Source of the DNA: Phycisphaeraceae bacterium
GTDB taxonomy: Bacteria > Planctomycetota > Phycisphaerae > Phycisphaerales > UBA1924
NCBI GenBank assembly: GCA_019636845.1
Contig: JAHBWV010000001.1
Span: forward strand, 992,001 to 1,056,000
DNA length: 64,000 bases
Direction: 5' to 3'
The first letter of the stretch is position 1; every line of letters starts with the position of its first letter. This document shows positions 34,197 to 42,944 of the stretch, one piece after another. The notes under the pieces were generated by a model. That model made no database searches and was not told the origin of the DNA. It was given only the letters and a program-made list of their open reading frames with translations. Position numbers and translations under genes: made by a program.

Positions 34197-34229
34197 ATAA
34201 TAATTGCGACTGAGTCTCAGTCGCGTCAA
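34197..34229 (-). promoter_or_regulatory. Promoter with a Fur-box-like palindrome
   Basis: A perfect inverted repeat, GCGACTGAG-T-CTCAGTCGC (34206-34224), fills the spacer between a TTGACG -35 box (complement of 34224-34229) and an AT-rich -10 region (AATTAT or TATTAT, complement of 34197-34205). A repressor bound here would block the promoter. The TGAGTCTCA core resembles Fur-family operators. This is consensus reading, not a tested site. Confidence 0.5.
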
Positions 34230-34332
34230 GTTTGACTTCTCCAACCAGCCGGAAAAAATCTCGCCTTACAGGAACGCGGCACTGGCTCTTGAAAGCCGCA
34301 CACCGGCGGATTAAAGGATACGATAGTCTTCA

Positions 34333-35259
34333 ATGAGTCGCGCAGCACACAGCATACCGCGAGACATGACTCGGCAGCGGAGGTGTCCGCTGCGCTCTGT
34401 TGCTGAGGCGTTTACGCTGGTTGAAGTGCTGGTCGTGATCGCGGTGCTGGCGTTGCTGATCGGGATCCTTTTGCCGGCGTTGGGGAAGGCGAGAGGTGCG
34501 GCCCGTTCAACCCGCGAGTTGGCGGCTTCGCAGCAACTCATGATCGCGTATTTCGCCTACGCGGATGACCACCGGGGAGCTCTGATTCCCGGCCTTGTGC
34601 CGCTGGATTGGGTCTCGGTCACTGGCGGGATGCAGGTCACGGATGCGTCGGGCGAGCGGATCACGGGACCCGAGGCGCGACGTTGGCCGTGGCGGCTTGC
34701 TCCCTACCTCGACTTCAATTTCCGCGGCATGTACATGTCAGACGATCTGCTGACCGCCTTGCGGGCGGATACCTCGGCACCATCGCACACCTACTTCGTC
34801 TCACTTTTCCCCTCTCTAGGGCTCAACGCGGAGTTTCTGGGTGGGAGCGAGTTCGGGTTCAACCCGGCATTTCGTGCCATATACGGAAAGTACCACATCG
34901 AGCGACTGGATCAGGCACAGCGGCCTGACATGCTCGTGACGTTTGCGACGGCCAAGACGCAGGACTTCTGGTACACCAACTGGGATGCAAGGGAGAAACA
35001 CGGGTGGTACGAGGTGCTCGCGCCGCGTTTCCCCGCGCCTGGTTCGGACTCGACGGGGCGGCTCTGGGCGAGCGTGTACGATCCGAACGCACCGGATCCT
35101 CGTCGTAACTCAGGATTTGTACACTTCCGCCACGACAAGAAGGCGATCGTGTCCCATCTGGACGGGCATGCCCAGACCCATTCGTGGGATTCGCTGCAGG
35201 ACATGCGCCGCTGGGCTTCCCAGGCCAAGAGCGATGACTGGACGCTCCCGAAGCGGTAG
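34333..35259 (+). CDS. Prepilin-like (type II/IV pseudopilin) protein with H-X9-DG motif
   Basis: 308 residues. The prepilin cleavage/methylation motif is 'EAFTLVEVLVVIAVLALLIG': the methylated Phe would be residue 27 and the conserved Glu5 residue 31, though the usual Gly before the cleavage is Ala. A long helix follows to about residue 75. Near the C-terminus is the 'HDKKAIVSHLDG' segment, a match to the H-X9-DG processing-associated motif common in planctomycetes. The middle part is unrecognised. Proteins of this type are very numerous in planctomycetes and probably form pseudopilus-like surface structures. Confidence 0.8.
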   Translation: MSRAAHSIPRDMTRQRRCPLRSVAEAFTLVEVLVVIAVLALLIGILLPALGKARGAARSTRELAASQQLMIAYFAYADDHRGALIPGLVPLDWVSVTGGMQVTDASGERITGPEARRWPWRLAPYLDFNFRGMYMSDDLLTALRADTSAPSHTYFVSLFPSLGLNAEFLGGSEFGFNPAFRAIYGKYHIERLDQAQRPDMLVTFATAKTQDFWYTNWDAREKHGWYEVLAPRFPAPGSDSTGRLWASVYDPNAPDPRRNSGFVHFRHDKKAIVSHLDGHAQTHSWDSLQDMRRWASQAKSDDWTLPKR

Positions 35260-35339
35260 GGGCGCTCCTCACCTGTCACGACCTGTCACGTCGAAATCGT
35301 TCTGAATCGGCAACGAATCACTCGACAGGAGCACGTGTC

Positions 35340-35843
35340 GTGTGCATTGCCATCATTTTCAGCGTGTGCCCAGCCAAGAACGCCGACCGCCTCCGACAGG
35401 TCTTCCTGCGCGCAATGTCCGCGACCGGAGCGACGATTGCTGATCGCCGCTCGGAACTCATTGACAACGGCGACGATGGGTTCTATTTCGTCGTGTGGGG
35501 AAGTGATGCGCTCGATTGCCACGTATACCCCTTTCCGGTGCTGCCCGAGCTTCTCGCGCTCCCGGCACACGCACGCCATCACCCGGCACTCATGGCCATC
35601 AACCGCGAGTCGTACGCCTGCTTCACGATCGAACCATCACCCTTTCTTGGTCCACTTGACGAGATCCAGTTCAAGCGGGTCGCCCTCGCCGTCGCAGACT
35701 TGATCGATGACTCGGCTCTCGCGATTCTCGATCTCATGGGACGACGACTGGCACGAGTCGAGGCCCTGACGATTGAACGTCTTCGCTCCAATGACCCTGG
35801 CTCTGCCTTCTGTGACGCAATCACGCTTCCGCGCCATGCCTGA
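35340..35843 (+). CDS. Hypothetical protein (167 aa)
   Basis: Unrecognised. The protein has alternating strands and helices and no signal peptide, membrane segment or metal cluster. It begins at GTG with AGGAG eight bases upstream, which supports it being real. Its codon use is like that of its neighbours. It lies 77 bases before the tyrosyl-tRNA synthetase start and might be co-transcribed with it, but nothing links their functions. Confidence 0.55.
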   Translation: MCIAIIFSVCPAKNADRLRQVFLRAMSATGATIADRRSELIDNGDDGFYFVVWGSDALDCHVYPFPVLPELLALPAHARHHPALMAINRESYACFTIEPSPFLGPLDEIQFKRVALAVADLIDDSALAILDLMGRRLARVEALTIERLRSNDPGSAFCDAITLPRHA

Positions 35844-35920
35844 CCTTGGCATCCCTCCGCGTTCCTCTGCTCCCTGCGCGACCTCTGCGTTCTCTTGGCA
35901 CCATTCCTACCCTCCCGCCT

Positions 35921-37321
35921 ATGCCCAGCGATCTCATCGCCGAACTCAAATGGCGCGGCCTTTTCCACCAGTGCACGGATGAGGCGGGGCTGCACGCGCA
36001 CCTGTCTTCGGGCGTGCGGCGGGGGTACGTGGGGTACGACCCCACGGCAGATTCCCTGACCATCGGCAACCTGGTCACGATCATGCTTCTGCGCCACCTG
36101 CAGAACGCGGGGCACCAGCCGGTGGTGGTGTCGGGCGGGGGGACGGGCCTGATCGGGGATCCTTCGGGGAAGTCGGCGGAGCGCACGCTGATGACGGAGG
36201 AGATCGTCCGCGCCAATGTTGAGGGCCAGCGCCGGATCTTCGGGCGTCTGCTGGACTTTGACGCCCGAACGAAGAACCACGCGCTGATCACCAATAACAT
36301 GGATTGGCTGGGGAAGATCTCGTTCCTGGAGGCGCTCCGCGACATCGGGAAGCACTTCTCCGTCAACGAGATGATCAAGCGCGACTCGGTGCGGGACCGG
36401 CTCAACAACCGCGAGCAGGGCATCTCGTACACCGAGTTCAGCTATGTACTGCTCCAGGCGTACGACTTCCTTCATTTGCAACGACGTTGCGGGGTCACGC
36501 TGCAGATGGGCGGCAGCGACCAGTGGGGCAACATCGTTTCTGGTGTGGAGTTGGTTTTCAAAGATCGTTTGCTGGAGTACCTCTTTGATTCAGCCTTCGC
36601 TATCGGAACGAAGGGCGAGGCTCTGCGGATTGGTCCGCCGGAATCTGACGAGGAGATACGCCGCAGAGTTGCAGCCAAGCCCGAATATCAAGCCTTCGGC
36701 CTCACCGCTCCTCTCGTCACGAAGGCGGATGGAACGAAGTTCGGCAAGACCGAATCGGGTGCGATCTGGCTCACCGCCGACCGCACCTCCCCCTACGCCT
36801 ACTACCAGTTCTGGCTGAACTGCGCCGATGCGGATGTCTCGAGGTTTCTCCGCATTTTCACGCTCCTCCCACGCGAGGAAGTGGAGCGGATTGAAGCTGA
36901 GCACGCGAAGGACCCCGGCCAGCGGGTCGCGCAGCGGACACTCGCGCGCGAGGCGACAACGCTGCTCCACGGCAAGACCGAGATGGAGCACGCCGAGTCC
37001 GCGGCAAAGGCCCTCTTCTCCGGCGATGTCGCGTCACTCCCTGAGAAACTCCTCGAAGAGGTTCTCGCGTCCGCGCCGTCGAGCTTGCACAACAAGACGC
37101 TACTCTCCGGCGAGGGCGTAGCGCTGGTTGACTTGCTGGTCGAGACAGGCCTTGCATCGAGCAAGCGGGAGTCACGCGAGTTCCTGGGCAACGGGGCGGT
37201 CTCGGTGAATGGTCGCAAGGCCTCGGCTGATGAGCGACTGACCGCATCGCATCTCCTGCACGGCAGAATCGCCGTTCTTCAACGCGGAAAGAAGGCACGT
37301 CACGTGACGCGATGGGAGTGA
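35921..37321 (+). CDS. tyrS: Tyrosyl-tRNA synthetase
   Basis: Attaches tyrosine to tRNA-Tyr. The ATP-binding HIGH motif is present in altered form, 'ADSLTIGN' (TIGN at 47-50), and the KMSKS loop as 'DGTKFGKT'. Other family segments include 'DPSGKSAERTLM', 'LLQAYDFLHLQRRCGV' and 'QMGGSDQWGNIVSG'. A C-terminal S4 RNA-binding domain occupies the last ~65 residues ('KRESREFLGNGAVSVNGRK'). 466 aa including S4 is usual for bacterial TyrS. The start is the ATG at 35921, where the protein begins like other TyrS; the open frame reaches further upstream without family support. Confidence 0.93.
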   Translation: MPSDLIAELKWRGLFHQCTDEAGLHAHLSSGVRRGYVGYDPTADSLTIGNLVTIMLLRHLQNAGHQPVVVSGGGTGLIGDPSGKSAERTLMTEEIVRANVEGQRRIFGRLLDFDARTKNHALITNNMDWLGKISFLEALRDIGKHFSVNEMIKRDSVRDRLNNREQGISYTEFSYVLLQAYDFLHLQRRCGVTLQMGGSDQWGNIVSGVELVFKDRLLEYLFDSAFAIGTKGEALRIGPPESDEEIRRRVAAKPEYQAFGLTAPLVTKADGTKFGKTESGAIWLTADRTSPYAYYQFWLNCADADVSRFLRIFTLLPREEVERIEAEHAKDPGQRVAQRTLAREATTLLHGKTEMEHAESAAKALFSGDVASLPEKLLEEVLASAPSSLHNKTLLSGEGVALVDLLVETGLASSKRESREFLGNGAVSVNGRKASADERLTASHLLHGRIAVLQRGKKARHVTRWE

Positions 37322-37379
37322 AGTGAGAATTGGATGAGACTCCTGTGTACGGGGCGTCGGTAAGCATGAAAGGCGGCGT

Positions 37380-38222
37380 GTGCAGAGCGGCAATCGGAGT
37401 TTGATATGCGTCGGGATTGCCGCGCTTTTGGTCGGGCCGATGGTCTCGGTCATTGCGGGTGGTTTGCAACTGCCGGATGGCGCGGCTGGCGCGACCGCGC
37501 TGACGAGCGGCGACAGGGTGCTTGGTGGCGGATTGTTACTCGTGGCGCTCTCGATCATCACGGCGAGTGGCACGCTGGCGGCCCGGATTTCAGGGGCGAG
37601 GACAGGCGCCCTGTGTGCGGGCATTATGGCGATGTGGATCGCCTTGAGGCAGGGAAGCCCCGAAGGCGTGATCCTCCACGCACGGAGTGGCGAACCGCTG
37701 ATCTGGCTCGCGATCGAATCGACGATTGTCGGAGTCTGTATGCCGTTGCTCCTTTGGATTCTCTATCGTGCGTCGGATCGGAACGAGGACTCGGGGGGAT
37801 CGGGAGGGAATGGCCGTTCGGTTTCAACCATTGGAGCAGTCGGTGCGGGGGCCGCGGCTGGATTGCTCGGTGTACAGCTGTTCGGGGTCGAGTCCTTGAA
37901 GGGGCAGACGATCTTCGCGGCGTTTGTTTCGGCTATTCTGGCGGGTGCGGCCTCGCGGCTCGTCGTTTCCGCACACGAGGATGTGGCCATTCGACGGGCG
38001 ACGATCGCCGCGATGGGCGGAGTCGCGCTCCTTGCCCTTGCAGGTCCGCTCGCGGCGATGGCGGCCCATGGTCGAGAGGTTGTGGAGGCGGCCTTTGCTG
38101 GGCGGATGATCCGCGTGGCGAACCCCGCGCCCCTTGATTGGCTCGCGGGGGGGCTGTTGGGGGTGCCGATCGGCGTGTGGTGGGCATCGGCGATGATGCC
38201 TCCCGACCGGACTGAACGGTGA
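37380..38222 (+). CDS. Hypothetical polytopic membrane protein
   Basis: 280 residues with about seven hydrophobic stretches, for example 'LICVGIAALLVGPMVSVIAG', 'LGGGLLLVALSIITASGTLA', 'AGAAAGLLGVQLFGV', 'IFAAFVSAILAGAASRLVV' and 'AMGGVALLALAGPLAAMAA'. A polar linker (about 130-150) splits it in two halves. I do not recognise a family. It begins at GTG with AAAGG upstream, 58 bases after tyrS. It may be an uncharacterised planctomycete inner-membrane protein. Confidence 0.6.
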   Translation: MQSGNRSLICVGIAALLVGPMVSVIAGGLQLPDGAAGATALTSGDRVLGGGLLLVALSIITASGTLAARISGARTGALCAGIMAMWIALRQGSPEGVILHARSGEPLIWLAIESTIVGVCMPLLLWILYRASDRNEDSGGSGGNGRSVSTIGAVGAGAAAGLLGVQLFGVESLKGQTIFAAFVSAILAGAASRLVVSAHEDVAIRRATIAAMGGVALLALAGPLAAMAAHGREVVEAAFAGRMIRVANPAPLDWLAGGLLGVPIGVWWASAMMPPDRTER

Positions 38223-38376
38223 TGGTGACGTTCAGGGGATTCAGACGTCTGCTGGATGAGTGCCGTGGTTCGCTTGTGACACCACGGGATCAAGCGCATC
38301 GAATCTAAAAGGGACTTGGGTTCGATACAACCCGTGATTCCGGCCTTGCGAGCGCTAACCTAGGACATACCTTGAG

Positions 38377-39231
38377 ATGACTGGAACGACGGCCATGGCG
38401 AAGCGGAAAAGTGTGAAGCGGACTGCGGGAATGCCGGACGTGCAGTCGCTCGCGGACAGCCGCAAGGTCGCGATCGATCGTGTCGGCGTGAAGGACATCA
38501 CCTACCCGATCACATTGCGGACACCCGATGGCGGGGAGCAATCGACTGTCGCTTCGATCAATATGTACGTTTCGCTTCCTCACCACCAGAAGGGGACGCA
38601 CATGTCCCGATTCTTAGAGGTGTTGAACGAGCAAACGGGCGAGCCGCTCAGTCCGGATCGGATTCCGGAGGTTGCGAGGGCGATTTCTCGTCGGCTGCAT
38701 GCCGCGGAGGCCCACTTCGAGGCCCGGTTCACCTACTTCATCAAGAAGAAGGCGCCTGTGAGCGGCGCGACCGGTTTGATGGATTATCAGGTCACGTTCG
38801 AGTGCACGGCGAACGGCGAGACGGACTTTGTGATCGGTGTCGCGGCTCCGGCAACGAGTCTATGTCCGTGTTCCAAGGAGATCAGTGTCTACGGAGCGCA
38901 TAACCAGCGGTGCCGCGTCGAGGCGAAAGTGCGGGTCAAGGGGATGCTGTGGATCGAGGAGCTGGTCGAGATTCTCGAGGGTGCTGCCTCACATCCGGTC
39001 TACGCGGTGCTCAAGAGGCCAGACGAGAAGTTCGTGACGGAGCGTGCATACGAGAATCCGAAGTTCGTTGAGGACATTGTGCGGGATCTCGCTCTTGCCC
39101 TCGAGCGCGAGAAGCGGATCGTATGGTTCCAGATCAACTCCGAGAACTTCGAGTCCATCCACAACCACAATGCCTATGCCCAGGTGACGCGAGACAAGCG
39201 TCGCAAACCGAAGGGGCGATCGAACGGGTAA
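38377..39231 (+). CDS. folE2: GTP cyclohydrolase FolE2 (type IB)
   Basis: Converts GTP to dihydroneopterin triphosphate, the first step of folate (and, in some bacteria, queuosine) synthesis, as an alternative to zinc-dependent FolE. The family is clear from 'GMPDVQSLADSRKVAIDRVG' near the N-terminus, 'MYVSLPHHQKGTHMSRFL', the active-site 'SLCPCSKEIS' (Cys163 and Cys165 region), 'GAHNQRC' and 'NFESIHNHNAYA'. Length 284 aa is typical. The ATG at 38377 or the one at 38395 could be the start. FolE2 uses metals other than zinc, so in many bacteria it is the zinc-starvation form; no regulator site is evident here. Confidence 0.93.
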   Translation: MTGTTAMAKRKSVKRTAGMPDVQSLADSRKVAIDRVGVKDITYPITLRTPDGGEQSTVASINMYVSLPHHQKGTHMSRFLEVLNEQTGEPLSPDRIPEVARAISRRLHAAEAHFEARFTYFIKKKAPVSGATGLMDYQVTFECTANGETDFVIGVAAPATSLCPCSKEISVYGAHNQRCRVEAKVRVKGMLWIEELVEILEGAASHPVYAVLKRPDEKFVTERAYENPKFVEDIVRDLALALEREKRIVWFQINSENFESIHNHNAYAQVTRDKRRKPKGRSNG

Positions 39232-39385
39232 GGCGTCAAGGCGTGCCGAGCCCAGACATAGTGCTGAGTACGTCCCCGGCGGAGGATCTCACCGGGGGCG
39301 TGGAGTCACGGGTGCTGGAAGTGTGGCGGGTCGGGGCCGATGCCCGATCTACCATGGCTGTGGGTCGACCCACGGAAGGGCAGCC

Positions 39386-41722
39386 ATGGCCAGGTCAGTG
39401 CGTCAGTCAAGGCGTTTCGTGATCAGGATGCTGGTGATCGCTGCGGCGGTCGGCACCGGTGGCGCACTGTTGCTAGGGCAACTCTGGCGGTTGACCGTGC
39501 TCGAGGGCGAGGCTCTGCTTGCGGATGCCGACCGCCGTCTGACGCGTGTGGTCTGGCTACCCACCACACGGGGACGCATTCTTGATCGCAAGGGGCGGGT
39601 GCTTGCTGAGGACCGTCCGGCATTTGATCTGACCATTGATTACAGCGTTCTGGCGGGTGAATGGGCGGTCAAGCGTGCGGGTCGATACGCGCGCCAGGTA
39701 CACGCGGCACAGTGGGGGCGGCTCTCGGGAGACGAGCGGGGACAGCTCATTGACCGCTATATCCCGGCATATGCGGCGCACGTGGAGAGCATGTGGTCGA
39801 GCATCGCGCTGACATCGGGCGTGTCGGGCGAGACACTCATGCGACGCCAAGATGAGATTCTCGATCGGGTCGCGAGGACTCACCGTGTGATCTCCTCGGC
39901 TCGGAAGCAGCAGTTGCTGGATGCGGCTCTTGCGAGGGGTGAGGAGATCACGACCGAGGTTGAACGCCGCGTTGGACAGGTGGCCGGACAGGCCATACGT
40001 GAGCAGCGGGATCAGCACGTGATCGTGCCTCGGATGTCGGAGGCCGCGGCGTTCGAGATGATGCGGGTAGTGGGAGAACTCATGCGGTTGCATCCGGGCG
40101 GGTCTGGGAGTCCTGCCGATGAGGTTGAGCGGCTTCCCGGTGTGTCGGTCGTCGACGCCGGTGCGCGTGAGTATCCGCTTGAAAGGATCGAGGTTGAGGT
40201 CGATCTTTCGACTCTGCCGGGTCCGCTGAAGCGGTCGGAGGTTCGTCGTGTTCAGGTCGATGGTGTGGGTGTCCATGTCGTCGGTTCGATGCGTGACAAC
40301 CTGTTCAAAGAAGATGCGGAGCGAAGGGCTGCCGCGCTCCGGAGCAACGAGACGATTCGTGCCGCGGCTCTGGGACCCGGTGGCATCGACCGTGGCGAGT
40401 ATCGAGCTGGGGATGCGGTCGGGCGGGGCGGTATCGAAGAGTCGCGCGAGCTGTTGCTGCGTGGTTTGCGCGGCGTGGTGACGAGCCGCATCGACACTGA
40501 AGAGCGGGTCATCGCGCCGCCCAGCCAGGGGCGCGATGTGTCGTTGGCGATCGATATCCAGCTTCAGGCGAGGATCCAGGCGATCATGGATCCGTCGGTC
40601 GGCTTGGCGATCGCGCAGCCCTGGCATGGTGATGAGAATCCGACGGTGCCTGTCGGGACGCATCTCCACGGGGCGGTGGTCGTGCTTGATGTCGACACCG
40701 GAGACGTGTTGTCGATGGTCTCGACACCGACGTATACGCGGGCGCGGATGCGTGAGGATCCCGGGTCGATCTTCCGTGATCCGATCGGTGTCTCATGGTT
40801 GAACCGGTGCATCGCAAGACCGTATCCGCCCGGATCGATCGTCAAGGCGTTTGTGTATGTGGGCGCGGTCACGCGCGGGAATCTCGGCATCTCCCAGCGC
40901 ATCTCCTGCACCGGACATCTGCTCGCTGGAAAGCCGGACATGTACCGGTGCTGGATCTACAAGCGGTTCGGCTCGACCCACGACGCCTCGCTCGGTCACG
41001 CACCCTCTGGCCGCGAAGCATTGGCGGTTTCGTGCAATATCTTTTTCTATACGCTTGGACAGCGCCTTGGCGCTGACGGGATTCGCTGGGTGTACAAGGC
41101 ATTCGGCCTAGGTACACCCTTTGGCCTTGGAGTTGGTCAGGAGTTCAACGGATTCCTTGGGATCAACGGGGATGAGTCGAACATCCAGATCGGCGACGCC
41201 ATCTTCATGGGCATGGGGCAGGGGCCGGTCGCATGGACACCTATGCACGCCGCTCACAGTTACGCGATTCTCGCTCGGTCGGGAGTGGTGATTCCGCCCC
41301 GCATCGTGCTCGGAGAGACGGCATCGCCCGTGGAGATCGACGTGGACCAACGAGCGATCGAGGAGGCGTTGCTCGGACTGGACGGATCTGTGAACGCGTC
41401 GAATGGTACTGGACACTCGATCGCGTTCGAGAATGGTCGGGAGAAGATATTCAATGTTCCCGGTGTAACTGTGTGGGGAAAGACAGGGACCGCCGACGCC
41501 CCCGCGATCACGGTTGATCCCGATGGAGGTGGTCCTGAGCGCGCGGTGACGCTTCGCAGCGGCGATCACTCCTGGTTTGTGGTGATGGCTGCCCCGAAGG
41601 GCGAGGAGCGTCCGAGGTATGTGGTAGCGGTCTTGATGGAGTATGCCGGATCGGGGGGAAAGGTCTCCGGCCCGATTGCCAACCAGGTTCTGCACGCGCT
41701 GAGAGCCGAGGGGTATTTGTAA
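39386..41722 (+). CDS. Penicillin-binding protein 2-type transpeptidase
   Basis: A class B PBP that cross-links peptidoglycan during cell elongation. An N-terminal membrane anchor lies at about 11-33. The pedestal region starts with 'TTRGRILDRKGRVLAEDRPA'. The three transpeptidase motifs are present: S484-x-x-K (PPGSIVK), SxN at 549-551 (VSCN), and KTG near 699-701 (VWGKTGTAD). The start at 39386 has GGAAGGG six bases before it. At 778 aa it is longer than the usual ~600-650, due mostly to a large segment (about 90-400) before the catalytic domain. The rodA-like gene follows one base later, so they are co-expressed and probably act as one complex. Confidence 0.9.
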   Translation: MARSVRQSRRFVIRMLVIAAAVGTGGALLLGQLWRLTVLEGEALLADADRRLTRVVWLPTTRGRILDRKGRVLAEDRPAFDLTIDYSVLAGEWAVKRAGRYARQVHAAQWGRLSGDERGQLIDRYIPAYAAHVESMWSSIALTSGVSGETLMRRQDEILDRVARTHRVISSARKQQLLDAALARGEEITTEVERRVGQVAGQAIREQRDQHVIVPRMSEAAAFEMMRVVGELMRLHPGGSGSPADEVERLPGVSVVDAGAREYPLERIEVEVDLSTLPGPLKRSEVRRVQVDGVGVHVVGSMRDNLFKEDAERRAAALRSNETIRAAALGPGGIDRGEYRAGDAVGRGGIEESRELLLRGLRGVVTSRIDTEERVIAPPSQGRDVSLAIDIQLQARIQAIMDPSVGLAIAQPWHGDENPTVPVGTHLHGAVVVLDVDTGDVLSMVSTPTYTRARMREDPGSIFRDPIGVSWLNRCIARPYPPGSIVKAFVYVGAVTRGNLGISQRISCTGHLLAGKPDMYRCWIYKRFGSTHDASLGHAPSGREALAVSCNIFFYTLGQRLGADGIRWVYKAFGLGTPFGLGVGQEFNGFLGINGDESNIQIGDAIFMGMGQGPVAWTPMHAAHSYAILARSGVVIPPRIVLGETASPVEIDVDQRAIEEALLGLDGSVNASNGTGHSIAFENGREKIFNVPGVTVWGKTGTADAPAITVDPDGGGPERAVTLRSGDHSWFVVMAAPKGEERPRYVVAVLMEYAGSGGKVSGPIANQVLHALRAEGYL

Positions 41723-41723
41723 G

Positions 41724-42944
41724 TTGCTGCGAGGTCTGATCCTGCCACCGACGCACGCGACAGGTCCCAGGCGGGCGGGACTTCGAGTCGTCAATTTTGG
41801 GTGGCTGTGCGTGCTCGCTGGTTTGGCATTGTCGCTGCTCGGACTCGACGCGATAGACATCGGAGAGCGGCTGGCACCCGGTCCGGGAGATCCGATCGGA
41901 CCGATCGAGCAAAAGCAGACGATCTTCCTGTTTGTGGGACTTCTCGCGGGCGGATGTATAGCCCTGCCCTCGTACAGGTTCTTCGCAGTCTTGGCGTGGC
42001 CCGCCTACTTTGTCGCGATTGCTCTGCTGATATTCCTGCTTCTGCCCTTTGTACCAGAGTCGATCGTAAAGCCCCGCAACGGCGCGAGGGGGTGGATCGA
42101 TCTTGGCTTCGTCGATCTGCAGCCAGCCGAATTCGCAAAGGTCGCGTATGTCCTTACCGTAGCGGCTTATCTTCGGACTCGGCGCAACCATCGGACATTC
42201 ATCGGGCTGGCCGTGCCGGGAATCATCACGTTTGTGCCGGTTGCGCTGCTTACCAGGCAGCCCGATCTTGGCACTGCGGCCCTCTTTATTCCCTCGCTGT
42301 TCGCGATGCTCGTCATCGCCGGGGCGAAGATAAGGCACCTTACACTGATCGTGGCGATCGCGATGATGGCGGCTCCGACCGTCTATCCGCTGCTGGAGCC
42401 CCACCAGAAGCAGAGAATCGTCGGGTACGTCGGGCAATTGCGTGGGGATCGATCCACGGCGAGCGACATTAACTTTCAGGCATTCACCGCTCAGGCGCTG
42501 GTCGGTGCGGGCGGATTGCACGGGCAGCCGGAACCGCGTGCGCGCGCACTCGTCCATTACAACCGCTTGCCCGAACGCCACAATGACATGATCTACTCGG
42601 TGATTGTGTGCAGGCACGGCCAACGAGGTGGCACGCTTGCGTTGGGGCTGTACGGGGTGTGGCTGCTCGGCGCGGGCCTGACCGCATGGATGAGCAGGGA
42701 CGGCTTTGCCCGGGTCATGATCTGCGGCGTTATGGGCTTCCTCGCGGCACAGGTCTTCGTGAACGTCGGGATGAACATCGGGCTTCTGCCCATTATCGGG
42801 ATCACGCTGCCGTTCGTGTCGTATGGCGGATCGAGCATGCTGACGACGTGGCTGATGACCGGGTTGGTGCTGAACGTAGGGCTCCACAGGGCCCCGTCGG
42901 TTCGCGGCCGCGGATCCGGCTACCCTGATGGTGATGACGAATAG
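41724..42944 (+). CDS. rodA: RodA/FtsW/SpoVE family SEDS glycosyltransferase
   Basis: A polytopic membrane protein (406 aa, about ten membrane segments) that polymerises peptidoglycan strands. Family segments: 'PRNGARGWIDLGFVDLQPAEFAK', read as 'GARGWIDLG' plus 'QPAEFAKVAYVL', 'LTRQPDLGTAALFIP', 'PERHNDMIYSVI' and the final 'GITLPFVSYGGSSMLTTWL'. It starts with TTG, one base after the PBP2 stop, and its 3' end overlaps rsmG by 17 bases. Together with the upstream PBP2 it forms the elongation pair, so RodA is a better guess than FtsW. Confidence 0.9.
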   Translation: MLRGLILPPTHATGPRRAGLRVVNFGWLCVLAGLALSLLGLDAIDIGERLAPGPGDPIGPIEQKQTIFLFVGLLAGGCIALPSYRFFAVLAWPAYFVAIALLIFLLLPFVPESIVKPRNGARGWIDLGFVDLQPAEFAKVAYVLTVAAYLRTRRNHRTFIGLAVPGIITFVPVALLTRQPDLGTAALFIPSLFAMLVIAGAKIRHLTLIVAIAMMAAPTVYPLLEPHQKQRIVGYVGQLRGDRSTASDINFQAFTAQALVGAGGLHGQPEPRARALVHYNRLPERHNDMIYSVIVCRHGQRGGTLALGLYGVWLLGAGLTAWMSRDGFARVMICGVMGFLAAQVFVNVGMNIGLLPIIGITLPFVSYGGSSMLTTWLMTGLVLNVGLHRAPSVRGRGSGYPDGDDE

